Shown here in pieces: positions 13,312-21,357 of a stretch of 38,797 bases of DNA. The number at the start of each line of letters is the position of its first letter. The stretch's first letter is position 1. The stretch is taken from IMG/VR virus record IMGVR_UViG_3300049433_000118, positions 1 through 38,797 of that record, one strand, 5' to 3'. The translations under genes and the position numbers were made by a program. A model generated the notes under the pieces. The model was given only the letters and a program-made list of their open reading frames with translations. It was not told the origin of the DNA and ran no database searches. Source of the stretch: a virus.

Positions 13312-13869
13312 GTGCATCCTTCGGCGATGGCTTTCGCCTGCTCGGCGCTGACCGAGGCGGACGTGCGCGGCAAGTGCGTGATCGAGGCGGGGGCACTGAA
13401 CGTCAACGGCTCGGTGCGCCCGCACGTGGAGGCCCTCGGCCCGGCGAAGTACATCGCGACGGACATGCGGCCAGGGCCGGGCGTCGATGAGGTGTGCTCT
13501 GCTGAGCAGCTGCCCGTGTACTGGAGCAACGCGGGCCTGGTGATCTCGACGGAGATGCTGGAGCACGCGGCGGACTGGCAGGCGGCGGCGCGCGGCATGA
13601 TCGAGGTCCTCGCGCCCGGCGGCGTGCTGGTGCTGACGACCAGGTCGGCCGGGTTCCCGGTCCACGGCTACCCCGAAGACCACTGGCGGTTCCCGGTCGA
13701 GTCGATGCGGTGGATCCTCGACGTGGCCGGGCTGCTCGTTGAGCAGTGCGAGCCGGACCCGGACCCGGCGTCCCCGGGGGTGTTCGCGAAGGCACGTAAG
13801 CCGCGCGGCTGGTCGTGGCCAGCGGACACCGGCGAGGCGTGGGCCGACGTTCAGGTGACCCGGCCGTGA
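13312..13869 (+). CDS. SAM-dependent methyltransferase (class I)
   Basis: A 185-residue Rossmann methyltransferase. Motif I-like VIEAGALNVNGSVRPHV is followed by the acidic end of strand 2 (YIATDMRPGPGVDEVC). LVISTEMLEHAADWQ is the methyltransferase_11-like motif, and LAPGGVLVLTTRSAG is strand 5. HGYPEDHWRFPVESM is a His-rich segment seen in sugar methyltransferases. The start GTG 13312 has GAGAGGCGG upstream. Next to a glycosyltransferase, it most likely O-methylates a transferred sugar; this is inference from context. Confidence 0.78.
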   Translation: MHPSAMAFACSALTEADVRGKCVIEAGALNVNGSVRPHVEALGPAKYIATDMRPGPGVDEVCSAEQLPVYWSNAGLVISTEMLEHAADWQAAARGMIEVLAPGGVLVLTTRSAGFPVHGYPEDHWRFPVESMRWILDVAGLLVEQCEPDPDPASPGVFAKARKPRGWSWPADTGEAWADVQVTRP

Positions 13870-14189
13870 CCGGCGTGCCGCTGCTGGCCGTGATGGTCAG
13901 CTGGTACTGCCCTAACTGCCCGGTGACGGCCGTCTCGGCGCCGCTGCCACTGGGCACGCGGAAGTTCCACGTCTGCCCCGGACTGCACATGCTGACGGCG
14001 CCGCTGGTTGAGGCGGGGACCCGGTGCAAGGTGACCGCTGAGGAGCGGCAGGAGTACCTGGGCCGGGAGGTTCAGGCGACGGGGGACGACGGGCGCCCGT
14101 ACATGGCGGTCCGCACGACCCGGGACGACGGGTGCGACCTGGCGGTCAACGCCGGGCTGGCGCAGGCGAGATTGGGTGATTACAGGTGA
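13866..14189 (+). CDS. Conserved small head-region zinc protein
   Basis: A 107-residue protein starting at GTG 13866 (GTGA overlap). The N-terminus has CPNC and, 25 residues later, CPGLH, a likely zinc site. The block TAPLVEAGTRCKVTAEERQEYLG and the end VRTTRDDGCDLAVNAGLAQARLGD match a type of small protein I recognise from the head regions of many actinophages. Its biochemical role is not established. Confidence 0.55.
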   Translation: MTGVPLLAVMVSWYCPNCPVTAVSAPLPLGTRKFHVCPGLHMLTAPLVEAGTRCKVTAEERQEYLGREVQATGDDGRPYMAVRTTRDDGCDLAVNAGLAQARLGDYR

Positions 14190-14335
14190 GCGAGCAGGAC
14201 CAGGGCCAGCCGGCCGGGCCGGAAGAGGCGGCACCGGAAGAGGCCCCGGCGGTTACCGTGCAGGCGGGGCTCGCCACCGCGGCGAGCTCGGTCACCGGGC
14301 CGGAAGTCACCGAGCCTGAAGAAGACGAGGGCTGA
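14186..14335 (+). CDS. Small acidic protein
   Basis: A 49-residue ORF from GTG 14186 (GTGA overlap) to TGA 14333-14335. It is Glu/Pro/Ala-rich and acidic (PAGPEEAAPEEAPAV, then PEVTEPEEDEG), probably disordered. The tight stop-start overlap on its left and a 3-nt gap on its right support it being translated. Function unknown. Confidence 0.4.
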   Translation: MSEQDQGQPAGPEEAAPEEAPAVTVQAGLATAASSVTGPEVTEPEEDEG

Positions 14336-14338
14336 GCC

Positions 14339-14872
14339 ATGACATTCGGAACCGCGAGCGCCATCTTCCAGCAGGCGATGCTGAACCCGATCATGGGCCG
14401 GCTGTGGACGACGGCCGCGCCGACCACGTTCTCCAGCCTGAGCGCTGACGCCCTGGTATCCGCGGCGCTGTTCAACAACACGACCACGCCGGACAAGACC
14501 GCGGCCGTGGCGAGCACCGGGTTCAATACCGGCCAGTGGGTGACCGCGAACGAGGTCATCGACACGGGCGGCACGAACTGGGTGTCCGGCGGCCGGGCGC
14601 TGGCGTCGAAGGCGTTCAGCATCGACACCGGGTCGTCGAGCGTCTGCTTCCAGGCGGCGGCGACGGCCGGGGCCGGGAACGTCACGATCGCCAACGCGTA
14701 CGGCGCCCTGGTCTACGACGGCACGATCACCGGCGGGACGGTCGCCAAGCAGGCCATGTGCTACAACAGCTTCGGCGGGTCCGCGCAGGGAGTCACCGCC
14801 GGAACGTTCACCATCTTGTGGGCGACAGTGGGCGCGCTCACCAACGTGGTCGTCTTCAACGTCACCGTCTGA
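14339..14872 (+). CDS. Structural protein, head fibre/decoration candidate
   Basis: A 177-residue Ala/Thr/Gly-rich beta protein. The N-terminus FGTASAIFQQAMLNPIMG is helical; the rest has repeated short strands (KAFSIDTGSSSVCFQA, GALVYDGTITGGTVAK, FTILWATVGALTNVVVFNVTV). Low charge and this composition are typical of virion surface proteins. It lies in a cluster with two further fibre-like genes downstream. Assigned by composition and context only. Confidence 0.5.
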   Translation: MTFGTASAIFQQAMLNPIMGRLWTTAAPTTFSSLSADALVSAALFNNTTTPDKTAAVASTGFNTGQWVTANEVIDTGGTNWVSGGRALASKAFSIDTGSSSVCFQAAATAGAGNVTIANAYGALVYDGTITGGTVAKQAMCYNSFGGSAQGVTAGTFTILWATVGALTNVVVFNVTV

Positions 14873-14889
14873 GCGGGGAGCTGGCCTGA

Positions 14890-15444
14890 ATGCAGACGAT
14901 CTGGTCGGCGCCGGTAGGGCCGCTTTCATCGGCGGCCGGATCCGCGGTCACCGCCGCGGCGCTGACCGCCGGCACGCCCGTCCCGCCGCCGATCATCCCG
15001 GGCGGCACCCTCCAGCTAGGGTCACGGCTCCTGCTGGAGGCGGACCTGGAGATGACGTCGGCGTCGGCGACGCCGACGCTGGCCCTCGGGTTCTACATCG
15101 GCGCCGTGGGCGGCGCGATCGGGTCGGCGACGCTGGTCGCCGCGACCCCGGCGAACGCGCTGTCCGCCTCCGCCGCGGCGTGGCCGGTCAAGCTGCGGTA
15201 CCGCGGGACGATCCGGGTGCTCAGCCCGTCCGCCGCGGTCATCCAGGGGACGGCCGAGCAGCTGTACGGCACGTCGCTGACCGCCTGGACGTCAACCCCG
15301 TTCCCGGTGACGGCGGCCGCCCGGACCGTCTCGGCGCTGAACACGCAGCAGAACAACCAGCTTGACGTCGGGATCACCCTGTCCTCCGTGACCGGGTCGC
15401 CGTCGGTTACCGTCACCGGGTTCTACGCCGAGATCCTCGGGTGA
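14890..15444 (+). CDS. Structural protein, beta-rich fibre-like
   Basis: A 184-residue protein, Ala/Thr/Ser-rich with many strands (LLLEADLEMTSASATPTLALGFYIG, KLRYRGTIRVLSPSAAVIQG). It ends GSPSVTVTGFYAEILG, a jelly-roll-like pattern common in phage receptor-binding or decoration proteins. A GGGGAG Shine-Dalgarno lies about 11 nt before the ATG. It stands between another beta-rich protein and the giant fibre gene, so the three probably form one surface-structure module. Confidence 0.5.
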   Translation: MQTIWSAPVGPLSSAAGSAVTAAALTAGTPVPPPIIPGGTLQLGSRLLLEADLEMTSASATPTLALGFYIGAVGGAIGSATLVAATPANALSASAAAWPVKLRYRGTIRVLSPSAAVIQGTAEQLYGTSLTAWTSTPFPVTAAARTVSALNTQQNNQLDVGITLSSVTGSPSVTVTGFYAEILG

Positions 15445-15471
15445 GGGCCGCGCCCGCGGGGAGGCTATCCG

Positions 15472-15552
15472 GTGGCCGGGACCTCCGCCGGGATTACTAG
15501 CCCTGCTACCCACCCCGCTTCCCCCGGGATGGTGATGCCGTCATGGCCATGA
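15472..15552 (+). CDS. Short leader ORF before the giant fibre gene (possible frameshifted N-terminus)
   Basis: A 26-codon ORF from GTG 15472, preceded by a good GGGGAGG ribosome site (15459-15465). It runs through SAGITSPATHPASPGMV and ends at a TGA inside the first codons of the 1058-residue gene, in another frame. Its composition matches the N-termini of Ala/Ser/Thr/Pro-rich virion proteins. It is either a tiny coupled leader peptide or the true N-terminus separated by a frameshift. Confidence 0.3.
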   Translation: MAGTSAGITSPATHPASPGMVMPSWP

Positions 15553-18500
15553 CGGTTACCGCCACGATGAGCGGCACCGCCGCCAACGAGCACATTTACC
15601 TGTGGATCCGGGTCCTTACCGGGGCGACGGAGGCCGGCGGGGCCAGCGCGACCGGCATCGCGCCGTCCGGCGGCGCCGGGGTGACCGCGACCCTGACGCC
15701 GAACTTCAGCAGCTCGCTGCCCTGCTACGCGCTGTCCGGCGACAACTCGGCCGGCCCGCTCACCGCGGCCGGCAATAACACGATTGACTCCAGCAGCGCT
15801 GACCCGGACACCTGGGAGGCCGGCTTCGGCCGGTACACCGGCACTGTCACCGCGGCCACCCTGCTGACCTTCGGCGCGTCCAGCTTCGGCACCGGCGGCT
15901 GCGACTACGGCACCTGGGCGTGTTACGAGGTTCCGTCCTCGGGCGGCGGCACGCCCGCGGTGGACGCTTCCTCCCCGGCGCTGGCGTCGGCGACCGGCGC
16001 GGGCATTAAGACGGTCACCTCGGCCAGCTTCACCCCGCCGGCCGGGTCCGTCGTCGTCGCGATGATCGTCGGCGGCGGCACCGGGTCATCCGGGTCGATG
16101 GTGATGACGGTGACCGGCGGCGGCCTGACCTGGACGCAGCGGGCCGGCTCGGCGACGGTCACCGACCAGGACACGTTCGTTTTCACGGCCACCGCGGCGG
16201 GGGGCGCAGCTCCCGGGCAGGCGTCCGCGTGGCAGCTGCCGTGGCCTCCCGCGCTGACCCAGGCCTTCGGCCCCGGGGCGCCGTTCACGGCGACGTCATT
16301 CCAGATCGACGCCGCCCCCCAGGTGCAGGTCACCGCCGGGCTGGCCACCGCGGCCGCGGCGGCTGCGGCCCCGTCGTTCTCCCTGTACATCACCGGGCTG
16401 GGCGGCACGGGCGCCGGGTACTTCGCCGACCAGAACGGCAACCCGCGGATGGTGCTGGGCGACGCCGCGTGGGCGCTGCCGGGCAACGCGGGCCGGTGGA
16501 ACTCCGGGAACTGGCAGGCCGACTTCGACACCTACCTGGCCAGCCGGGCCGCGCAGGGCTTCACCGTCATCTACGCCAAGCCGGTCGGCACCACCCAGTC
16601 GGGGAACCTCGACGACAACGGCAAGACGTTCGACTCGCTGTACCCCTTCCAGGGCGGCACCCCTTCCACCGGGGCAGCGGGCGCGAACCCGTCATCGGGG
16701 CTGACCGCGGCGTTCTGGGCGCGGATCGATTACTTCCTGGCTTCCGCGCTGGCCAAGGGCATCACGGTCTTCCTCAACGCCATCGGGTACAGCAGCGACT
16801 TCGACGCTGGCCCGGGCCCGCTCGCGGGCAAGAGCACCACCGAGTTCACCGCGTACGGCACCGCGCTCGGCACCCGCTACGCGAGCCAGCCGAATTTGAT
16901 CTGGAACCTGGCTGACGACTACTTCGGCGACAACGACGCGCTGGTCACCGCGTTCCTGGCCGGGCTGCGCGGCGCCGGGGACACGCACGCGGTCTCGATC
17001 GAGAACTTCCCGGAGACCACCAGCCGCCAGGCCCTGGACACGGGGACCGCGGCCGCCTGGGGCGCGGCTCACGGCCAGTACAACTTCTGCTACTCCTACA
17101 ACGTCACCTACTACGGCATCGAGAAGGCGTACCTCGAGTCGTCGCCGGTCCCGGTCATCCAGGGTGACGGGTACTTCTACCAGGGCGGTTCCACTTACGC
17201 GGGCGGGTCCGGCGCGTTCGCGTACGACCGGGCGATCAGGCAGGACGCCTGGCACGCGATCACCGCCGGCGCCCGCGGCATCATCCACGGGTCCGAGTCG
17301 GTCTGGCAGTGGGCGTCGACGTCGCTGGCCTCCTCGGGGACCGACTGGTACTACGCCAGCAACGCCGGGAACATCCGCGCGCTGGTCGAGTCGCTGCCCG
17401 GCTGGCACACGCTGGTCCCGGACACGGGCTCGGCGCTGGTCACCGGCGGCCGCGGCACGCACGCCTCGTCGCTGTCCTCGGGCGGCGGCGGCGGCCAGTA
17501 CGAGGTCGCGTTCACCGACTCCTACGTCACCGCGTCGCGGACGCCGGACACCGGCAGCGGCTCGGCGCTGGCCCTGATCTACCTGTCGCACGGCACGACG
17601 ATCACCGTCGACCAGGCGAAGATGGCCGCCGGGTACACCGCGTCGTGGGCGGACCCGGTGACCGGGGCGCTGTCCGCCGCCACGGCCGGGTCCACCTATA
17701 ACTCGACGGCGAAGGGAAGCAACAGCCAGGGCGACCCGGACTGGGTCCTGGTCCTGCAGGCCCCGCTGTCGGCGAGCGCCCCGGCCGGCCTGGCCAGCGG
17801 CACCGGCACGGCACAGGCCCCCGCGGCCGCCGCCGGGGTGAGCAGCACGCTGGCGTCCGGCACGGGTACCGCGCAGAACCCGGCCGCGGCCGCAGGCGCG
17901 AGCGCCGCGGTCGCGGCGGGTGCCGGCGCGGCGCAGGGCCCGGTGCCCGCGGTGGCTGTCCTCGCGGGCGCGGCCACCGGGACTGGTGCCGCGCAGCCTG
18001 CGGCCGCTGCCGTGGGCGCCCCTGGGGGCATCGCTACCGGGACTGGTGCCGCGCAGAACGCCACGGTCAGCACGTCCTCGTCGGGGGCCGCGGCCGCCGG
18101 ACTGGCCTCCGGAACCGGCGCGGCGCAGGGCGCAGCCGCCGCGGCCGGCGTGAACGCCCCGGCCGCTACCGGCGCCGGCACGGCGCAGGGGCCTTCTGCC
18201 GCTGCCGCCCCCAGTGCTGGACTGGCCACGGGAACGGGCGCAGGGCAGGCGCCTGCCCTCGCGATCGGCGCCAGTGCCGGGCTGGCTGCCGGGGCCGGCG
18301 CCGCACAGAACGCGACGGCCTCAACTTCCTCGGCCGGGACCGCCGCGGCCAGGCTCGCCACCGGGACCGGCGCCGCGCAGCCGCCCGCGGCTGCTGTCGC
18401 CGTCTCCGCGGGGCTGGCGTCGGGTGCCGGCGCGGCGCAGGGCGCTGCCGGGCAGGCGTCCCGCACTGTCATCGCGGGGCTCGCCACCGGGGCGGGCGCA

Positions 18501-18719
18501 GCGCAGAACCCGGCACTTACCCTCACGGCCATCGCGCACGCGGCGGCCGCCCACGCGCTCGCCGCGGCCCTCGGGGCCACGGCTGCGGCGCAGGGCGCGT
18601 TCACCGTCGGCTCCCTGACCGCCGCTGACGTGCCCCTGGCCACGCTGGGAGCATCGGCGGCGACCGCCGGGCAGGCCACCCTGACCGCATCGGACAGCAG
18701 GACGGGAGGACCCAGCTAG
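15543..18719 (+). CDS. Giant fibre protein with apiosidase-like (DUF4038) glycosidase domain and Ala/Gly repeats
   Basis: 1058 residues. Residues 1-280 hold two beta-sandwich-like modules (for example LTWTQRAGSATVTDQDTFVF). Residues about 285-740 resemble the DUF4038/apiosidase-like TIM-barrel group: GYFADQNGNPRMVLGDAAW, a DFDTYLASRAAQGFTVIYA strand, LIWNLADDYFGD and SIENFPETT with acidic residues at strand ends, VIQGDGYFYQGG, AWHAITAGARGIIHGSE and a beta domain to about 740. After that come 12 repeats of about 20 residues with core L-A-[TSA]-G-[TA]-G-[TA]-A-Q, then an Ala-rich end. It probably degrades a glycan on the host surface, with the repeats as a stalk. Position among head genes rather than at the tail tip is unusual. 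Catalytic residues are not proven. Confidence 0.68.
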   Translation: MAMTVTATMSGTAANEHIYLWIRVLTGATEAGGASATGIAPSGGAGVTATLTPNFSSSLPCYALSGDNSAGPLTAAGNNTIDSSSADPDTWEAGFGRYTGTVTAATLLTFGASSFGTGGCDYGTWACYEVPSSGGGTPAVDASSPALASATGAGIKTVTSASFTPPAGSVVVAMIVGGGTGSSGSMVMTVTGGGLTWTQRAGSATVTDQDTFVFTATAAGGAAPGQASAWQLPWPPALTQAFGPGAPFTATSFQIDAAPQVQVTAGLATAAAAAAAPSFSLYITGLGGTGAGYFADQNGNPRMVLGDAAWALPGNAGRWNSGNWQADFDTYLASRAAQGFTVIYAKPVGTTQSGNLDDNGKTFDSLYPFQGGTPSTGAAGANPSSGLTAAFWARIDYFLASALAKGITVFLNAIGYSSDFDAGPGPLAGKSTTEFTAYGTALGTRYASQPNLIWNLADDYFGDNDALVTAFLAGLRGAGDTHAVSIENFPETTSRQALDTGTAAAWGAAHGQYNFCYSYNVTYYGIEKAYLESSPVPVIQGDGYFYQGGSTYAGGSGAFAYDRAIRQDAWHAITAGARGIIHGSESVWQWASTSLASSGTDWYYASNAGNIRALVESLPGWHTLVPDTGSALVTGGRGTHASSLSSGGGGGQYEVAFTDSYVTASRTPDTGSGSALALIYLSHGTTITVDQAKMAAGYTASWADPVTGALSAATAGSTYNSTAKGSNSQGDPDWVLVLQAPLSASAPAGLASGTGTAQAPAAAAGVSSTLASGTGTAQNPAAAAGASAAVAAGAGAAQGPVPAVAVLAGAATGTGAAQPAAAAVGAPGGIATGTGAAQNATVSTSSSGAAAAGLASGTGAAQGAAAAAGVNAPAATGAGTAQGPSAAAAPSAGLATGTGAGQAPALAIGASAGLAAGAGAAQNATASTSSAGTAAARLATGTGAAQPPAAAVAVSAGLASGAGAAQGAAGQASRTVIAGLATGAGAAQNPALTLTAIAHAAAAHALAAALGATAAAQGAFTVGSLTAADVPLATLGASAATAGQATLTASDSRTGGPS
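17790..18506 (+). repeat. Tract of 12 near-60-nt repeats encoding (LATGTGAAQ + about 11 residues)
   Basis: Twelve in-frame copies of the core LA-[ST]-G-[TA]-G-[TA]-A-Q can be counted. Spacing is 20 residues for most intervals, with two of 24 and one of 22. The 24-residue units both carry a Ser-rich insert (ATVSTSSSG, ATASTSSAG), so a larger block was probably duplicated. Variation at codon level shows it is an old, diverging array. Confidence 0.8.
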
Positions 18720-18907
18720 GGCAGCATCTGCGCGATGAAGTTCTCGGCCATCGAGATCGTCATGTGCGGCCCGGTCGGAACAACCTGTCCGCCTTCCGGG
18801 TGCTCCATGTAGCAGCGGCGGACCGCAGCCAGGATCGCGCGCAGCCGCTCCCGGTCGGTCTCCTCGGACGCCAGCCAGTCCGGCAGCGTCAGTGTTTCGT
18901 CGGTCAT
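18716..18907 (-). CDS. Small reverse-strand gene inside the structural operon
   Basis: A 63-residue acidic, helical protein (TLPDWLASEETDRERLRAILAAVRR) ending with TISMAENFIAQMLP. It is transcribed against its neighbours; its stop overlaps the stop of the giant fibre gene by 3 nt. The forward strand of this 215-nt gap carries no gene. GAGGG lies directly before the ATG, and TACCTT (a TANNNT -10) ends 6 nt upstream, so it may be leaderless. Its longer reading upstream would be antisense to the connector gene and is rejected. No family recognised; moron-like. Confidence 0.55.
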   Translation of the reverse strand: MTDETLTLPDWLASEETDRERLRAILAAVRRCYMEHPEGGQVVPTGPHMTISMAENFIAQMLP

Positions 18908-18934
18908 TCCCTCAAGGTACGGGAGGTGAGCTAG

Positions 18935-19819
18935 GTGGCGCGCTACCCGCTGAACCAGCCCATCCGCCTCAGTACCACGGTCCGCGACGTCACCGGCACG
19001 CTGGTCAACCCTGGCACGCTGACGCTGCTGGTGAAGCTGGCCCAGGCTGACGGCACCTGGCTGACGACGGGCACGTACGCCAGTCCTGCCAACGATTCCA
19101 CCGGTACCTACCATCAGGACATCCCGGTCACCGACCTCGCCGCCATCGGCCACTACCAGTACGCGTGGACGAGCACCGGCACCGGGGCCGGCGTCAGCTG
19201 GGGCGACTTCGACGTGTTCGACCCGTTCGAAACCGCCGTGCTGCCGCTCGGCGACGCGAAAGACCAGCTGAACATCCCGCAGGCGACCACCACGTTCGAC
19301 AGCGAGATACAAAGCTACATTGCGACGATCCAGTCGAACCTGGAGCGGATGACCGGCGGCCCGCTGGTCAACCGGGCGTTCACCGAGCGGACGGAGATGC
19401 AGGCCGGCCAGACGGTCATCCCGGTGCGGCAGCGGCCCCTGGTGTCGGTCACCAGCATCACCGGCGCGTCGGGCGGGGCGATTGACATTTCGGCTGGCCT
19501 GGACCTCGACGTCAACGCGGGCCTGATCCGCCGGAAGCTGGGGCTGCCGTTCTACGGGCCGTTCTTCGCCTGGCTGCCGCAGGTCACCGTCACCTACGTC
19601 GCCGGGTGGGGCACGAGCGTCCCGGCGGCGTTCAATGTCGCCGCGCGGATCATCATCCAGCACCTGTGGGAGTCGCAGCGGGGGCCGCTGGCGATGCCGA
19701 TGGCGGGCGAGCCCGCCGTCATGGTGCCCGGGTTCGGGTTCGCGATCCCCAACCGGGCCGCCGAGCTACTCAACGGTAGCCAGGCGGGCATCCCCTTTAT
19801 GAGCGAGGCGTACCTCTAG
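18935..19819 (+). CDS. Head-tail connector (HK97 gp6-like) with N-terminal beta domain
   Basis: A 294-residue protein. The C-terminal two thirds fit the gp6-like DNA-packaging/connector family: LGDAKDQLNIPQATTTFDSEIQSYIATIQSNLERMTGGPLVNRAFTE is the helical N-part, followed by PVRQRPLVSVTSI, PQVTVTYVAGWGTSVP and AARIIIQHLWESQRGP. The first 100 residues form an extra Ig-like domain (RLSTTVRDVTGTLVNPGTLTLLV). GTG 18935 is preceded by GGGAGG. It docks below the portal to form the neck. Its stop overlaps the next start. Confidence 0.75.
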   Translation: MARYPLNQPIRLSTTVRDVTGTLVNPGTLTLLVKLAQADGTWLTTGTYASPANDSTGTYHQDIPVTDLAAIGHYQYAWTSTGTGAGVSWGDFDVFDPFETAVLPLGDAKDQLNIPQATTTFDSEIQSYIATIQSNLERMTGGPLVNRAFTERTEMQAGQTVIPVRQRPLVSVTSITGASGGAIDISAGLDLDVNAGLIRRKLGLPFYGPFFAWLPQVTVTYVAGWGTSVPAAFNVAARIIIQHLWESQRGPLAMPMAGEPAVMVPGFGFAIPNRAAELLNGSQAGIPFMSEAYL

Positions 19820-20298
19820 TGAGTGCCACCCGGTTCAGCGCCGCGGCGGCCGCCCTGATCGCCGCCTACACGGCGGCGCCGGCCCTGGCGGGGATTCCCG
19901 TTTACGACGGGATCCAGCCGCAGGCCGCGTCGGACCTGGCGTGCGTCATCGTCGGCCATGACGGCACCCTCGAGGCGGACGGCACCCTCGCCGCCGACGT
20001 GCTCGCCGGGAACTTCGCCCAGCAGTGGATCGAGATGGGCGCCCGGCAGGAAACCGGGCTCGTCAACTGCGCCCTGATCTGCCAGTCCGGCGGCACCGCG
20101 CTCGGCAGCCTGCGCGCCCAGGCGGCGGCACTGCTGGAGGCACTCGAGGACGCGGCCGACGCTAACGGCGGGAAAGCGGGCGGCCTCACTGACATGACGT
20201 TCGACGCCACCGCCGGCGGCCGGTGGATCTACCGGCAGTCGCTGGCGGGGGCGGCCGTCATCGTCGCCTACCGCGTCTCCTACTCGACGGAATGGTGA
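19819..20298 (+). CDS. Neck/tail terminator-type protein
   Basis: A 159-residue protein that overlaps the connector gene by one base. GIPVYDGIQPQAASDLACVIVGHDG, then a W-I-E-M segment with RQETGLVNCALICQSGG, and later GGRWIYRQSLAGAAVIVAYRVSYS, match the layout of small proteins encoded between connector and tail tube genes, which act as tail terminators or joining proteins. The N-terminal AAAAALIAAYTAAPALAG helix is not a signal peptide in this context. Assigned mainly by gene order. Confidence 0.55.
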   Translation: MSATRFSAAAAALIAAYTAAPALAGIPVYDGIQPQAASDLACVIVGHDGTLEADGTLAADVLAGNFAQQWIEMGARQETGLVNCALICQSGGTALGSLRAQAAALLEALEDAADANGGKAGGLTDMTFDATAGGRWIYRQSLAGAAVIVAYRVSYSTEW

Positions 20299-20301
20299 GC
20301 G

Positions 20302-21345
20302 TTGCGCTGGCTGGTCGTTCACCCCGGGCCGCAGTTCTCCGTCCACGACGTGTACGCCGGCTGGACCGAGGCGCTGCGCGACCTCGGCGAGGACGTCCTC
20401 GAGTTCAACCTCGACAAGCGGATCCAGGTGTACGACGCGGCGCTGCTGGAGACGGGCAACGCCGACGAGGGCGGGCACCCGGAGGTGCGGAAGGCGTTCT
20501 CCCGCGAGCAGGCCCTCGCCGCCGCGGTGCAGGGGATCACCAGTGCCTGCTACACGTGGTGGCCGCACGTGGTCCTCGGCGTCAGCGCGTTCTTCCTGCC
20601 GCCGTGGTACCTCGACGTGATGCGCGACCGGGGCCACAAGGTGGTGCTGCTGCACACCGAGTCCCCCTACCAGGACGGCGAGCAGCTGAAGCGGGCCGCG
20701 CACGCGGACCTGAACCTGCTCAACGACCCGGTCAACATCGGCGCCTACCGGCAGTCCGGACCGGCGGAGTACATGCCGCACGCCTACCGCCCGCAGGTGC
20801 ACCGCCCCGGGCCGGGCGTCCCTGAGCTGAAGTCGGACTTCGCGTTCGTCGGGACCGGGTTCGCGTCGCGGGTGGAGTTCTTCGAGGCGATGGACTTCGA
20901 CGGCCTGGACGTGCTGCTCGCCGGGGCGTGGCCGGGCCTGCCGGATACCTCGCCGCTGCGCCGCTACCTGCCCGGCGGCGACGTCGTGCAGTGCACGGAC
21001 AACGCTGAGACCGCGGCGATCTACCGCAGCACCAGGGCGGGAATCAACTTCTACCGCCGTGAGGCCGAGGACGCCCACGCGGGCGAGGGCTGGGCGGTCG
21101 GCCCCCGTGAGGTGGAGATGGCGGCCTGCGGGACGTTCTTCCTCCGCGACAAGCGCGGTGAGGGCGACGGCCTGTTCCCCATGCTGCCCGTGTTCGACGG
21201 CCCGGCGGACGCGTCAGAGAAGCTCCGCTGGTGGCTCGCGCATGACAGCCAGCGGGAAAAGGCGGCGGTGAAGGCACGCGCCGCGATCGCGGACAGGACG
21301 TTCGAGGCGAACGCCAGGCGGCTACTTCAGCTGCTGGACAAGTAA
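20302..21345 (+). CDS. Glycosyltransferase, GT-B fold (CgeB-like)
   Basis: A 347-residue protein resembling the CgeB / DUF3880 glycosyltransferase group. LVVHPGPQFSVHDVYAGWTEAL is the N-terminal Rossmann strand and helix, followed by KVVLLHTESPYQDGEQL, YMPHAYRPQVHRP, KSDFAFVGTGFASRVEFFEAM, and the C-terminal donor-binding block STRAGINFYRREAE then GPREVEMAACGTFFLRDKR with E-x-A-A-C-G. Start: TTG 20302, because a stop lies just upstream in frame. It is inserted between neck and tail tube genes, so it probably glycosylates tail or head subunits; with the GT-A enzyme at 12659 it gives two different glycosyltransferase folds in one operon. Confidence 0.77.
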   Translation: MRWLVVHPGPQFSVHDVYAGWTEALRDLGEDVLEFNLDKRIQVYDAALLETGNADEGGHPEVRKAFSREQALAAAVQGITSACYTWWPHVVLGVSAFFLPPWYLDVMRDRGHKVVLLHTESPYQDGEQLKRAAHADLNLLNDPVNIGAYRQSGPAEYMPHAYRPQVHRPGPGVPELKSDFAFVGTGFASRVEFFEAMDFDGLDVLLAGAWPGLPDTSPLRRYLPGGDVVQCTDNAETAAIYRSTRAGINFYRREAEDAHAGEGWAVGPREVEMAACGTFFLRDKRGEGDGLFPMLPVFDGPADASEKLRWWLAHDSQREKAAVKARAAIADRTFEANARRLLQLLDK

Positions 21346-21357
21346 AGGAGCCGGGAC

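Noticed and set aside
17790-18506. CRISPR-like array
   Set aside because: The repeats are in frame, vary at codon level and encode a continuous protein tract with no unique spacers.
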